Shown: positions 1 to 13,107 of the stretch, piece by piece
Layout of the letters: each line of letters opens with the position of its first letter
Numbering within the stretch: the first letter of the stretch is position 1
Assembly (NCBI GenBank): GCA_022559985.1
Contig: JAFJTR010000054.1
Span: forward strand, 124,001-188,000
Length of the DNA: 64,000 nt
Direction: 5' to 3'
From: Parastagonospora avenae f. sp. tritici 18332-5
Taxonomy: Eukaryota; Ascomycota; Dothideomycetes; Pleosporales; Phaeosphaeriaceae
Notes under the pieces: generated by a model
Databases searched by the model: none
Told to the model about the DNA's origin: nothing
The model's input: the letters and a program-made list of their open reading frames with translations, nothing else
Translations under genes and position numbers: made by a program

Positions 1-3000
1 AAGTCGTCTTCAGATTGTAGCGAGATCAGCGACTGAACAAGCGTGGTACCTATCTCGGCACGCATAGAGCCTGGCTCGGCGGCCTTTGCAACCGCTGCGG
101 TTATGAGATCCGCCAACTCAAACGTGACATCGTCATGGGAGTTGAGGATGTCAAGAGAACGGTCAACTAGGCTCTGTCGTAGCTCAGTTCGAGCCTTGTC
201 AAGATCTTCCAGTGCGACAGCCTCTGCCATGTTTCCAGCACGCATTCTCTTTTGATACGCCAGAGCATCATGTGGCGTGGGGCCTGAAGTGTCTGTTCGA
301 TTGTCGGGGACGGGCGTTCCAGGAGAAGGTTCACCTGTCTCGCCTTGTGAACTGACGTCCTCCATCTCGATTGATTGAGTGTCTGGAGCGTCCGATCCCT
401 CATCGTCCTGGGTGTTGTCGCTCGAGGACATGCTGACACTGTCCGTAGGCTCAGGCACAACAACTTCGGCTCGGCTTGGTGAGGACGACGGCGGCCCACG
501 TGCTTCGAGTTCGTACTGCGGGATCGGATTTCGCGAAGACTGTGGGCGAGCCTGATTCTGACAGTACTCACGCGCCATGTTGAGGTTGTCGCAACAACGG
601 TACAAAGCCTCCTCGACCAAGCTCTCGGGAAAGTCGGCGTCCTTCAGTTGCTGTATGTAGCCCGCATTGCGCGGTGTCCAAGGCTTGATGATAGGTTTGC
701 TGCGCTTTGGAATCTTGTCGGCAGTCGCATGGGCACCGTGCTCCCCATCGCAGTCCAGAACAGACTTCAAGATGTTGATGGAAGTCTTCACAATCGACGT
801 AGTTGCCTTGTCCATCAGATCTGAATTCCATATCTTCTCGACCGGCTTGATTACAGCAAATCGCAGCTCGACCAGGAACTGCGCGGTCAAGAAATAATCT
901 GCGCGCTCTCGGTCTCTATCTGGCCGACTCTGCATCGTGGAGGTTTGCTGTGATTCTCCGATGATCTTGAAGCTTGTGATTTGCGAATAGAACGCTAAGA
1001 TGATCTTAATGCCGCCGAGAGATAAGTTGAGCAAGCGCTGCGATTCCTCCTTCGCATCTTCACCTTGCTTTTGAGTGACTTCAAGCGCAGATTGGTAGAA
1101 CTTGCCCAATATGTCGCTCAGAACTTCAAAGCCACCCAAGTTTCGGAAGGAAACAAGAAGTAGGGTCAAAGCTTGCGGACGATCCAGGTTCGCATCGATC
1201 ATAAGCTGTGACAAAGAAGTAAGGATGACGACCCAGTAGGCGTAACGATCCTCAGCGGAATCCGACTCTTGCGGTCCACGATACTGCAGCTGATCAATCA
1301 CGGCTTGCGCAAGCTGATCGGAAACAACTGTTGCACATTGTCGTTGGTATGCTTCGAGACTGCGACGGAACAAGAGGAGTTTCCCAAGGGACTGGCAGAA
1401 GGGCGCAATCTCTGTCGGGATCTTGCTCAGCAAGTTCCGGAGAATCTGGGTGTTCTTGAACTGTGCGCTCTCCTGGCTCAGAACAGGGGTTTTCGCAACG
1501 GAAGGTTCGGACGCAGCTGCATCGCTACTGCTTGAATCTTCCGTGGCCGAAGGTCCAGCAGTCTCAAATGGTCGATCACTGGTGCCCATACGGAAGACCA
1601 GATCGGCTTCAGCATTGCCAAAACCTGTACTCTTGACACGCGTTGCTTTCTCCCATTCTGCAGGCATGTTCCTCTGCAGAGAAAGCTCTTCCCAGACACA
1701 GCTCCTGTGAAGCTTCCCGAGGCTATCAACCAAGCACGCGTACATGTCGGCGAGATTGACTTGGCTGGACAGGCTGTGTGCTCCGCGCGCGTTGTACATC
1801 TGACTCTGGAAGGTCAAGGTCATAGCACCGACCAGTGTGAACGCAGACACCAATGATTTGACGTATTCGGTTCCGTTATGCAAATTGCCATCATCTCGTG
1901 ATATGCCAGCACTGGTGAAGGGTGCGAAGAAAGCCTGAGCTCCCGTGTGATCGAGCATGGGTTCCAGATGTTCCAAAGCTTGTTGAGTACGCTTGATCAA
2001 TGAAGGTACTGCAATATGTGGCTTTTGCTCAACCAATACTTGCACGACTCTGCTGAACTCCTCAGTCATGCTGCGACTCTCACTGGACCTCGGGTCTAGG
2101 CAAGCGAGACTGGAGATGTCTAAAATAGACTCTACGCCATTGGCCTCAATGTACGCGCTACACATGGCATGATTCGAGAAGAAGCCAGAGAGAAAACGGC
2201 AAAGGACGCGGATGTATTGGCCAGTAGTGGGGCCCTTGGTACTATCCTCTGTCTCGGTGACTTGTTCGGCGGTCACTGATTCGATGACAGAGCCGGTGGT
2301 TGCGTCTTCATCGGTGTCTTGCATCACGATATCATTGCCTGTCGTATCGGTTTGAGGTACAACTCGACGATGCGTTTGTGATCCAGAGAGAGCTTGGCGA
2401 CCACCAGCAACGACCAGTTGTCCTTCGGCGGTTTCGACCCAGAGTTTAGCGCCAATACCTTCTTTCTCTGCTCTCTCGGCACATAGCTGCACGACGCGTG
2501 CAATCAATTCGCTCAAGCAGGAAAGAACACGAGCTTTCAGTGGCGGATGGTGACGGACAAGTTCGTCGAAAGAGTTTCCGATCATGGTAGGCATTTCCGT
2601 GTCTGCATCAAGCGCTTTGATGTGCTCTGGGCTCTCAAAGATCTCGAAGAATCGCTTCAGTGCAGTCGAGGATTGGAACAATTTCATGCCTGATTCTGCC
2701 AAGCAGATGGCGCCAAATGCGGGAGGAAGAGTCGATATAGCTTCAGCTACTGGAAGAATTCCAGCGGCCAAAGGCTCTCCAGGCACCCGCGGAGCATATG
2801 TGCGGTTCGGAGCGGTGTCTGGATGACCGTTGTTCTCCTCAAGAGCCTCTGGTGACTCTGCTGGTGGTTCACCAGCTACACTCTCCAAGAAGGCTGCACT
2901 CAAATTGGCTTCAGCAATGACTTGATAACTTGTTGGCTCATTATGAATGAAACTGGTCAAGATGAGGACGGCAGTACTCCATACTGTCGAACCATAGATG

Positions 3001-5060
3001 CGCGCATTGGAGAGAACAGTTCGCAGCCCTGTCAGCAGCTGTGCCGAGTCAATCAAAGTCCGCATAAGACGATCATTGTTGGTGCCAGTGTGACCCATCA
3101 TGTGGTTCAAAAACTTGAAGAGCCATCGAAGTGTCTGCTGATGATAGAAGGGGACTTGATAGTCCGTCAATTGTGTCTTATACTCTTGGGGCATGCCTTT
3201 GTTCTCTTCTGCGAGCTTCTTGGCGATGTCGACCTCATACTGCATCATATCTGCGATAATGTCAAGACCCTTGGCGTTGACAAGAGCTTGGAAGGCGTCC
3301 CGCAAATTGTATACAAAAGTATCGAGAAAATTGAGGATCTTGGGATGGTTGCGTTCAGCCTTCTCCGTGCGTAGCTTGAGAGCCTCGACCAGAATCTCGA
3401 GCAAGCCTGCAGAGACCATACCTTCGCCAGTCCGTTGTTGAGAAACTGGAAGTGTGTTGAGCAAAGAGAACAAAGCATCACGCCATTGGTCTTCTTCTAG
3501 GTAGTCCGCAGCAGGCGTCTCTGTACCCAGACCAGCTACGAGCTTGCGCACCAGATAGAAGAGCACACCGTGGTTAACGTTGACACTCAAAGCGGTGCAG
3601 ATGTCAGCACCTTTGCCCTTGTGTTTGGCCAATGCCTCTAAAGCACTGAGGACGAATGTTTGCAGCTCGGTGGAGATTCCACGCTCTCCATTACTGGGTG
3701 GATGCACCAATTCAGAGAGCTGGTATGCCAGCTGCAGACGACGCGGCTCATCGGCATCTTGCTGACCGACCTTGGCGTGGAACTCCTTCTCACCGTACAC
3801 GTAACCAGAATTGGCAATGGCAAGCATACGAAGGGCGATTGCATCGTCACGCCCCGTCGTACCAGCAGCAAGCAATTTGGCAGTTCGGACTTTGTGTAGA
3901 AATTCGTAATGCACACTGTCGGGCAGATCGGCAAGTCCCTGCTTGATGAGCTGGTGCAGATCACTACTGGAAACCTTCTCGGCGGATATTTCGAACGTCT
4001 TCGGGCCCATAGTCTTGCTGTTGAGATTGCCGGGCGTGAATGCAGGTGTCATAGGCGAGTCAGTCGTGGGCGCCGATTGAGGCTGGCGAGGGGTGCGATT
4101 CGGGCCCATGTTTGACGTTCTTCGGATGGGCGTTGGTGTAGTCGGCGGATCTGTGGCTGTTGGCCTTGAGCTGGCCTCCTCGGTTGTAGGCGTTGGCTCA
4201 TAGTATGAGAGAGCGACGCCTCCAAACTCCTGCTTGAGAGTGGAATCGGGCAAAGCATACAGCCCAACCAGGTTGCTGGGGCTTATCCTCTCGGCATCGC
4301 CTCGACGATCAGCGATCTTATCTTTACCTTTGCCCGATGGTGTACCAAAAATTGGTGCTGACACAGCGGGTCCCTTGGAGAATGGAGCAGAGAGTTTCTG
4401 GACCTTGTCGAGGTTGATGTTGTAGTGGCTTGCAAGCAAAGAGAGGTGGAGGTTGGCGGATCCCAGTCGCTGTCGAGCTGCACTAAAGCGCTGAGCGAGA
4501 CGATGACCGAGGCGAAGGGTAGCCTTGAGTAGAGGGGTCGATGTGGAGTTGAGCAGCTTGTCTAGACGTTCGCTGCTGGCGTACAGGCTGCGGTTGCCAC
4601 AGTTCTCTAGCAGCATGCGCGTGAAGTTGAGAACATTCTCGACCAGCTCACGATCGCCATCTTGCGACACGTGCAGGGTGTCTAAAATGGCATCTGTAGT
4701 TGTCTGGTCTGAGCTTGTGCTACCCTCCTCTGCGTCGCCTTTCAGCAGTAATCGGCGCCCGAAAGGCTGTGTCTGAGGTCCATCTACCAGGCCATATTCC
4801 TGGTTGAAGAGCTCCAGTATGCGGTCGAAACGGTTCAGCACGGGTATCCAGTGGTATGCGTCACCGCGGGGGAACGGCCAGTGTTTTGGGAACGAGGCAA
4901 GGTGTGCAGGTAGTTGGTAGAGTGGTATAGACTCTGTGGCTCGTATAAATTCGGCTATCATCGACGACTGCGGCTGTTAGTGGCGACATAGCAGATGAAA
5001 AGGTGGTTTGCCTACCAAAGTGGACTCATGCCGCGATGTGGCCTGCTTCTTGATCTTCAT
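1..5060 (-). CDS. TOM1: TOM1/HUWE1-type HECT E3 ubiquitin ligase, N-terminal part (3' end beyond window)
   Basis: Giant HECT-type ubiquitin ligase; the family marks nuclear and unassembled proteins for degradation. Two exons are visible: a 15-codon first exon (5060-5016, MKIKKQATSRHESTL) and a large exon from 4967 that stays open to base 1 in one frame, about 1,670 residues in all. The intron is 5015-4968, with acceptor CCGCAG. The start fits the family N-terminus (KIKK...HESTL followed by a FI...IPL...LP segment). In order, the protein shows a DUF908-like armadillo region, a Ser/Pro/Thr linker, a DUF913-like region (conserved GSTVWS...HNEPT stretch near fwd 2.95-3.0 kb) and a UBA domain near fwd 570-690 (NAGYIQQLKDADFPESLVEE). 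The acidic stretch after it fits the region before DUF4414. The HECT domain must lie left of base 1. Identity rests on motif recall; domain edges are approximate. Confidence 0.9.
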
Positions 5061-5950
5061 GTTTGCGCCGGGCGCTCGGAAGGCGGACTTTTCTCACATG
5101 CAGTGCCTTTGCTGTATTCTACGATGGCGTATGGCGAGTTCACGGTGTGTTGTTCGTCAATGTCCGCGCAGTAGTGGGAGCTGTCGTGATACAGGCTGCG
5201 ATTGCCTTTTCTGGAAACAGCAAATGTTCAGAAAAGGCGCTGGGTCGGTCGTAGAGCCTGCTTTCCTGTTTCGGGGCTGGCTATCTCACGTGCTATCCAG
5301 AGGAGATACAGCGGGGTAGAGACTGTCCCGGGAGAAGTGGTTGCGGAAGGTAATGTGTAAAGCGGCGTGGCGGAGTGAGGCGCTGCCGAAAGCCACGGTG
5401 CAGGCGTGGGCTATTCAAGCTAGCGAATCGTCTTGAGTGGGCGGGATGTGCTCAGAGACAGAATGTGGTGAGAGTCGGGGTGGTGATGTGGGGTGGAGGT
5501 GAGTTTGTTGCTGTAGCTCTGAGCTCTCAGGCAGTTTCGCGATGATGGAGGAAGGTGACGCTAAAGCCGCCTTGGCGCTACGATATCACGAATCGACGCG
5601 CTTTGGACACCGCTTCTCCACCGGTCAGAATAAGTCTGCGAAAGATATAGTTTGCGCGTTTCCAGAATGTTCCAATCGGCAATATGGAGAAAACGGCTCA
5701 TGTTCGTATTGCCTGGAGTCCTGACCTCCAGCATCCAGCATCTCCGAAAGGATCCATGTCTTCAATTTGATGCGGAACTTGCAATCTTATATGATATCGC
5801 GTCAACATTATAAAAGGGCCCTGTGAAGCAGTTCCGATATCAAAGACATATAGGATTCGGCACATAGAACATTATAATGGCCGGTAGGCCAAAGTCCGCA
5901 GGAAGACCCCAAGATATCACCACAAAGTCAGCTACAAGCACTCCCTGTCC
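5061..5950. other. Intergenic, TOM1 promoter side
   Basis: There is no convincing gene. A 60-codon open frame on + (5542-5724) has no recognisable features and is treated as chance. The segment should hold the TOM1 promoter and the 3' end of the BLOC-1 gene. Confidence 0.6.
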
Positions 5951-6322
5951 TCACCAACCTCTTGTCCCACTCGCTGTCTCTTCTTCGCCCTTCCCATCCA
6001 CCAACCTGACTGTCTCCTCCAGCACCAGCAAATCTCGTTCAATCATCTCCGCCCAGTTCTGTATATCCCCGACCTCATTCAGCTTTTTGGTGCCGCCGCT
6101 GAGCAGCTTCTCCCATTGCGCGCTCTCCTTTGCCAGCGCAGCAGTCTGCTTCGCGAGCTCCCTCTCTTGCTTAGATATAGCTGCGCTGTTGGCGTGAAGA
6201 TCGGCTGTGCGGGTCCGCAGCTCATTGTCAACAGATGCGCCAACGGAGGCGAGGGAGGCGGTGACGGCGGCGCGGGCTTCGGCATTGCGACGGGCTTCAT
6301 CGGTTGATGTAGGAGAGGACAT
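5951..6322 (-). CDS. BLOC1S1: BLOC-1 complex subunit 1 (BLOC1S1/GCN5L1 family)
   Basis: Intronless, 123 residues, the usual size of this family. The protein acts in endosome and lysosome-related organelle trafficking as a small helical BLOC-1 subunit. After a short Ala-rich N-terminus there is a long amphipathic helix or coiled coil (about residues 35-75). The C-terminal half carries the family pattern, with QTAALAKESAQWEKLL followed by KLNEVGDIQNWAEMIERDL, corresponding to the K-Q-T-x-Q-W...LKEIGDVENWAxxIExD block of GCN5L1. No signal peptide or membrane segment is seen. It lies downstream of and on the same strand as TOM1 but has its own 5' region. The start is the only Met near the N-terminus. 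Confidence 0.85.
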   Translation of the reverse strand: MSSPTSTDEARRNAEARAAVTASLASVGASVDNELRTRTADLHANSAAISKQERELAKQTAALAKESAQWEKLLSGGTKKLNEVGDIQNWAEMIERDLLVLEETVRLVDGKGEEETASGTRGW

Positions 6323-8753
6323 TGTTGAGATGGTTCGTTGTGTTGTTACTTTATGCTTTGCTCAGGTTCAGTACTGATAGATGCTAGTGACTTGTAGTGT
6401 GTGAACATAAAAGAGCCTAGCATCTTGCACCGCAGGCGCAGGTCACGAGGAGCTACCAGAGCTCCGCTCCATCCATAGCGCATGTACCTTTATGCTCCAC
6501 TGGTCTCTCTGCATGCTTCAGCCCAACTACATTCTCGTACATGACTGGTGCGGAAGAGATCAAGCGTTAATCCCGGGCCTGAGTCGGACAATTGCGTGAT
6601 GGTGTAACGGATGCAGACGTGAGTGGCCCAAAATGGGATGCTATCAGTTAGCAAGTCGCAGCCCTTGATATGATTTGGCCTGAATGTTTGTTACGTGTAC
6701 GAGAGACGATATACACGTCGTGCAAGCTTAGGTGTGACGTCCAGAGCCAGTGAGGGGTAGCTCCACGGTCCAAGGTTACTTCCCAGAAGCTAGTGGACGG
6801 GAACTAGACGACACTTGATTGTCATTTCAGGGCCACTATAGCCTCGAGGTGTGCTCGGATACGGGCTTTGGAAGATTATTTTGAGAGAACCATGTTGAGG
6901 TGACCAAATTGATATGCCGTGATGTGATCATCCATTCAACCGCTTCCAAATCGAAGGAGTGTTTTTATGACACACATGAAATATCGTATATTGCCTGTAA
7001 CACAGATTTAGGGTAATCAAGAATCTAGAGATAACTTATAGGAAATACAGGTTGTTTTTTGTCTGGTGTTGTGGTCAAACTTGAGCTGACAATTTATGAA
7101 GGCGGGGTACAAACCGGAATGGCAAGTATAGCCGAGTCCCACGCTAACGCTTGCCCCCACTGCCTCCTTACTCCTCATCTCTACTCCGACACATCGATGA
7201 CATTAGCTGTGACAGACAGTCATTCATTTCACTCTTTTCTTCTTCGAAAGGCTACTCGCGCAGAATTGCGAGATCTTACTGACAGCACATGGGGTCATAC
7301 TGTACACGATGACGGAGCCACGCATGTCGCTATCTACCCATAAATTCCTAGGGGCCTCACCTCCGACTCGGAAACTTAGAGGACCACCCAAAAATTTGAT
7401 CTTAGGCCATTGCTATCTGCCAAGTTCTGTTTAAGACACGTATTAGCATATGAGTTGCTAAAGTGTACTAATATCAATTGACCAGCGCCTTGGTCCTTTG
7501 GCGTCAAAGAATCTCGCTAGAATTTGCTGCCTTTTTTTCATGTCCACCCTCCACTCACGGCGGTTGCTCCAGTGGTAGGACCATTCGTGTGTACCGCGCG
7601 GCGTGGCGGCACATTGTACATTCGAAGGTTTGGAGTGCCATCCAGGCATCTCTCCGTAGCTGTAATAATAATCGGATAAGCCGAGGTGTGTCGTTGCAAC
7701 AATGCATTGCACAGCTTCACGGCCATGGTTGACAATACAGGAAGAGACTGCCACATGAATTTACAGTAGCATTGCACTCGGTTCGCCTCATCGCAATTTA
7801 CCAACCTGGCCTAAAATAAACCAGTGACCCTCAACCATCGTTTTGATGTTACCTATGGTAAGCATTTTCGGGTGCCATAACTGCAGATCAGCGTTAGATC
7901 ACGCACATTTTGGATCCCTCATCTTCTCGTATTTCTCCTCTCGCATTTTTTTTCGATTGCTGTGGTCGGCATCGACATTGCCTTTCGAGATGCGACACCA
8001 AGGCATGTATCAGCGATTCGGCGTTGGAAGCAATGTTGGTGCTAGGTAGAAGTGCCGAGTTGAGCAAAGCGCGAAATCTCCGAACGGCACAGTCGCTAAA
8101 CTCTTGACCGCTGTTTCCAACGCCCTCCAGCCTACGCGCAACAACATACGCCACATACGAACTTACAATCTACACGCAACCATGGTGTCTCCCAGCGAGA
8201 AAGAACAAGTGCCTGTAGCGCTAAACGACGGGGAATGCGGTTGACCCGGCACTTCCCCAAGCTCACAGTTATGGTTCACGACTACGCCATGTCCCGCCCC
8301 ACTGATTAGACCTCTCCGATTTGACCTGCCTGCTCCCGTCACGTAAAACTTACCGAAGGAACTTAGTCAATCGAGTTCGATGCGGGTCGATAAGACTACC
8401 GCAATGCACGCATTCTATCACACTTCCAATCCGATCGCCCATCGTCAATCAGGCCTAGAGTGATGTACTGCAGTGCCTTATCGGTGCTTCTCTGCATACA
8501 ACAACTCGCTATGGTAGGTCAATAAGTCCGGAACTATACCGGTTGAAGGCTGCCTCGGTGTTGCGTTCGTGTTGTAAACTGTACTGTCATACCACTCTAT
8601 CGGCATCCACCCGGTTGTGGTCTTTTTTTGCATGTACAGTGTGCTGTTCGGCTTCCGTTTCGAGCCCTATGGATTCCTTTGCCACAATCTCATATTCGTA
8701 TATTGGGCGACTCTGGACCTTGAGGGCTTCCCTTAAGAAGAACGACCTTCAAC
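6323..8753. other. Long gene-free interval (2.4 kb)
   Basis: Short open frames on both strands (for example 7059-7343 + and 7458-7804 -) show no family motifs and overlap one another in several frames, as expected by chance. Base composition is more AT-rich than in the flanking genes between about 6.9 and 7.5 kb. There is no terminal repeat or transposase motif. The right end should contain the MATE gene promoter. Confidence 0.55.
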
Positions 8754-10396
8754 ATGGCCAACGACACAAATACGCCGCAGTCATGGCTGTCTAGCCTTTT
8801 CAGGACACCAAAGTCTTCGGAAGCTGGTGTTTCCCCCGACGAACGCACATCGCTTCTTCCGCAGGCACATCACGAAGAATGGTCCACTGTCGAGACATAT
8901 GAGCTAGAAGATGGAAACGCCTCTAACTTCCAGCTCGTTTCACGAGAGTTCTGGGTGTTGTTGAAAGGTTCATCCCCAGTAATCGTTGCCTATGCCCTCC
9001 AAAATTCTCTTCAAACGATCTCTGTCTTGATCGCTGGACGCCTATCTCCAGAAGCCCTGGCAACAGCCGCATTCTCCTACATGTTCGCAATGGCGACCGG
9101 CTGGCTTATTGCACTTGGAGGTACGACGGCAATTGACACACTCGCCTCAGCAAGCTTCACGGGAAGCAAGAATCGGCACGACTTGGGCATCATTCTCCAA
9201 CGGTCTTTTGTCGTTCTATCTCTATTCTACATACCTGTAGCCATCCTTTGGTTCTGTTCCGCACCTCTTTTCAGAGCTCTAGGACAGGAAGAATACATCG
9301 CCCGTGACTCGGCAAGGTTTCTCTCCGTACTTGCACCTGGTGGACTTGGTTACATCTTTTTTGAGGCTTTGAAGAAGTATCTACAAGCTCAAGGTACGTT
9401 ATGCAATAAGAGATCTCACAGCAGTCACTGACCGTGACAGAAATCATGCGACCGGGAACCTACGTCCTTCTGATCACCTCGCCATTAAGCGCAGGCCTCA
9501 ACTACCTCTTCGTATACACATTCAAGATGGGTCTGCTCGGTGCACCACTAGCGACCGGTATAGCTTACTGGGCATCGTTCCTTTTGCTTCTCGCATATGC
9601 ACGTTTTGTAGACGGCTGGGATTGCTGGGGCGGTTGGGACCGCAAATGCTTCCAAAACATGTGGACATTCGCATGCCTCGCTTTCCTCGGTGTCATCCAC
9701 GTCGGCACAGAATGGTGGGCTTTTGAAATTGTCGCCCTGGTGGCAGGCAAGCTCGGGACGATACCATTGGCCGCGCAAAGTGTCATCATGACTACCGACC
9801 AAGTCATGAACACAATTCCGTTCGGGGTGGGAGTTGCAACATCCTCCCGAGTGGGCAATCTCTTGGGGGCACGCAACGCGAAGGGCGCAGCGCGAGCAGC
9901 AAACACTGCCGCTGTACTCAGCATGCTACTGGGCGCTCTGGTCCTCGCTGTGCTGATGGGTGTCAAAGACTTCTACGCCAAAATCTTCAACGACGATGTC
10001 GAAGTCATTCGGCTGACTGCTCAAGTCATGCCATATGTCGCACTATTTCAAATTGCAGATGGTCTCAATGGTAGCTGTGGCGGAGCACTGAGAGGAATGG
10101 GTAGACAGCATATTGGAGCCACGGTCAACATTGTGAGCTACTACTGCGGAGCTTTGCCCTTGGGTATATGGCTCGCTTTCCACGGCTGGGGTCTTGCAGG
10201 TCTATGGGTCGGCCAGTGCATTGCACTTTATCTGGTCGGCTTCGCAGAATGGGCAATTGTCGCATGGAGTAACTGGGATTACCAAGTAAAGAAGGCTTTT
10301 GATAGGATGGATTCAGACGACAGAGCGGAACAAGGTGTTCCAGAGGTCGATGCTCCTCACAACTGTGTTGCGGGCTCGGGCTCATTCGGTGGCTAA
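8754..10396 (+). CDS. MATE-family multidrug/metabolite efflux transporter
   Basis: Predicted 531-residue membrane antiporter of the MATE/MOP family, which exports organic cations and metabolites in exchange for H+ or Na+ (yeast homologues include Erc1). Two exons: 8754-9393 and 9441-10396. The 47-nt intron is GT-AG and restores the frame (CAA G|AA ATC). An acidic cytosolic N-terminus (~75 residues) is followed by about 12 hydrophobic helices with typical landmarks: a PVIVAYALQNSLQ first helix, GRLSPEALA after it, and GVGVATSSRVGNLLGARN in the second half. The N-terminus contains ERTSLLP, an ExxxLL-type acidic dileucine signal, which suggests sorting to the vacuole or endosome (inference). Substrate cannot be told from sequence. 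Confidence 0.92.
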
Positions 10397-11480
10397 ATTA
10401 TACTAGCAAAGACGTTTAGACGACTGTGTGTGTAGATAGAGATAGATAGCTATCCGACCGGAATATGCATCCGCTGTAAAATACTGCCCAAAATGCGTTA
10501 GCGGCACTTTAGCCCGAAGCTGTATCTTGACCCCGGTCTTGCCTTTCAACCTCACCTTGCATCTTCTCCGCCTTGAGATCTCCCCACGCTCGGAATCGAT
10601 TTTTCGATGACATGTCATGCAGATGCATATTATAGTGGCAAAGGAGGCCCTTGTCTCGTATACGCACCAACTGTCAATGGCGGCAGACTGCCCGTCCGGC
10701 GAGCAAGACCCTCGTCGAACCATTGTGCAAGAAAAGCCCTGGGTTCAGCCGCTGTCCGCAGCCGATGATGAAGACCCGACTTCTTGAGATCGCCCGAAGT
10801 GTCAATCGCCAAGTGACGAAACGTAAGAATGCCTCGGAAGCGTGCTGCCTGCAGCAAGTCCACTACTGCCGTCATGTACCGCCTCAGATAACAAGACGCT
10901 GAATTGTGACATTACGGCATGTCTATATACCATCCTATTGGCCTTAATCACTTGCTTCAATCATCCGATCACCGTCATCATACATGGTGGGGCATGATCG
11001 GAGCTGTTCAGTGACAACGCGATAATCCTTGTATGATGCGGCCGTTGAGATGTACGGTCAATTCTTGCACCTCAAACGCCATCAAGGTACTTCTGGATTC
11101 TGAAATAAGAGCAAAGGGTGTCGCTGAGGACCCTCATGCCATAATGTGACGTCCAGCTCCTCCAAAGTTTCCACCCCGCAATATGCAGCGACTCAGAAAC
11201 TACTCCAAAGACGTTTCGGTCCGGCGTCTGGGGCTCACCAAGAGCACCTAACCGATTGGAGGCAATCAGTCACTGCACCTGCATACGACGTAATCGACCG
11301 GGGTAGCTCAAAGCTGTTTACCTAAAAGGCGTTTACCTAACAGGAGCTCGTCAACAAGATGGCTGATACAGAGTTGCTCGAGGTTTCTGCAGTTATTTAT
11401 CGTCCCTTCCCGGATATCCAGCTCATCTTTCTCTCCATACTGCTTGTGTTCTTCTTCCTTCAATTCGAATTGCAGCGAAA
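10397..11480. other. Intergenic between MATE and ureohydrolase genes
   Basis: It begins with the MATE 3' UTR, including a short GATA-type microsatellite at about 10433-10449. No coding region is supported; the overlapping minus-strand frames at 10403-10875 look accidental. The last 150 bases are pyrimidine-rich (TTTCTCTCC, CTTCTTCC), as in fungal core promoters. Confidence 0.55.
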
Positions 11481-13107
11481 ATGAAGGTCTCTTCCACAAT
11501 CCTGGCCTTTGCGGCAGCTGTTGCTGCTCATGGCAACCACGGTGTTGATCAGGAGCCATTGAATGGTCCTCATGAGGATCTTTGGTACAACGTCCTTCCT
11601 GGTGATGGCGGCACTCAGGTATGATTGGTACCTTGGAGAATCGAGATGGGAATTGAACTCCTTTCAGGCGGACTCTGTCTTCTCTGGTATCTCCACGTTC
11701 GGTCGCCTTCCCTACAGCCCGTGCTTGAACACACATGCGAGCTACGACATCGCATTCATTGGTATGCATTGATGTAGTCAAATACAACGCGTCGATTGAC
11801 AGGGCTACAGGCGCTCCCTTCGACACTGGCACATCGTACCGTCCAGGAGCTCGCTTTGGACCGAGCGGCATCAGACAAGGTTCTCGCCGCCTCAATCTTT
11901 AGTACGTCCCCTCAAAACAGCCCAGTGCTTACTTTTGGCTGTGAGTACAAAGGCTCACGGAGAGTCGGATTTAGTGGCGGATACAACGTCCCACTCAAGG
12001 CGAACCCGTTCAACTCCTGGGCTAAGGTCATTGACTGTGGTGACATCCCAGTTACGTCGTAAGTTCTCAATGCAGTAGATTTTCGCGAACGAGTCGAGTC
12101 CTTACACCTTCCAACAGATATGACAACGCCTATGCGCTGCAGCAGATCGAAGAAGGTCACAACCTTCTCTTGAGCCGCGCGCCGCACACCGATGCTCAAA
12201 AGCCCGGTCCATCTAAGAAGGGCAAGACACTGCCCCGTCTGATCACTCTTGGCGGTGACCACACAATCACTCTGCCGTTGTTGCGCTCCATCAACCGGTG
12301 AGTTTCCCGGAGAGATGCTTTACTTGGAACGATGTCTAATTTGAACACTAGCGAGTATGGCCCAGTCAGCGTGATCCACTTCGACAGCCATCTGTGAGTC
12401 ACTCCATAATGTATATACATCTATAATGTCTGACGAAGATATAGTGACACCTGGAAGCCCAAGGTCTTCGGTGGCTCTCCCAGTGAGCAAGCCGCTATCA
12501 ACCACGGAACCTACTTCTTCCATGCTGCTCAGGAAGGCCTCCTTGCAAACGACTCCAACATCCACGCCGGCATCCGCACGACGCTGTCTGGTCCTTCCGA
12601 CTACGAGAACGACGGCTACTGTGGATTTGAGATCGTCGAAGCCAGGGAGGTTGACAAGATCGGCACCGACGGTATTATCAAGAAGATTAGGGATAGAGTT
12701 GGCACTACCAAGCCCGTGTACCTGAGTATCGACATTGATACGCTTGACCCTGCTTGTAAGTCTGCTTGGCTTGAAGATACGACCATGCTCGACTGACTAA
12801 TACAAACAGTCGCTCCTGCTACCGGTACCCCAGAGACAGGCGGCTGGACCACACGTGAGCTTCGTACCATCATCCGCGGTCTCGAAGGCATCAACCTGAT
12901 CGCTGCCGACATTGTTGAAGTTGCACCTGCATACGATACTAATGCTGAGCTGACCACCATGGCTGCTGCTGTAAGTGATCGAAGGAAAGTGACCGAGGGT
13001 ATGCTGACGATGTCTAGGATACTTTGTATGAGGTTATGACTTTGATGGTCATGAAGGGCCCGCTCAGTGCGATGGGATCAGGAAAGAAGGAGACAATTGA
13101 GCTGTAA
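11481..13107 (+). CDS. Secreted agmatinase/arginase-family ureohydrolase
   Basis: Binuclear-manganese ureohydrolase, closest to fungal agmatinases (agmatine to putrescine plus urea); the true substrate is inferred. Nine exons: 11481-11618, 11668-11761, 11811-11901, 11975-12058, 12118-12297, 12352-12393, 12445-12755, 12810-12970 and 13018-13107, giving 396 residues. All introns are GT-AG and phases agree. A signal peptide (MKVSSTILAFAAAVAAHG) precedes a fungal-type mature N-terminus, so the protein is secreted or vacuolar, unlike bacterial SpeB. Metal-ligand motifs are intact: GGDHTIT, HFDSHLDTW and SIDIDTLDP, plus the GAPFDTGTSYRPGARFGP substrate-loop block. Eight introns make it the most intron-rich gene here. 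Confidence 0.93.

Noticed and set aside
5542..5724. 60-codon plus frame between TOM1 and BLOC1S1
   Set aside because: Too short and featureless; lies in promoter/3' UTR sequence.
7560..7640. tRNA-like stretch (GCTCCAGTGGTAGGACCATTCG)
   Set aside because: Resembles a D-arm, but no B-box (GGTTCGANNCC) or acceptor pairing follows. I found no confident tRNA elsewhere either.
11308..11895. 195-codon minus-strand frame over the ureohydrolase 5' exons
   Set aside because: Antisense shadow; the sense strand has clear exons with metal-binding motifs.
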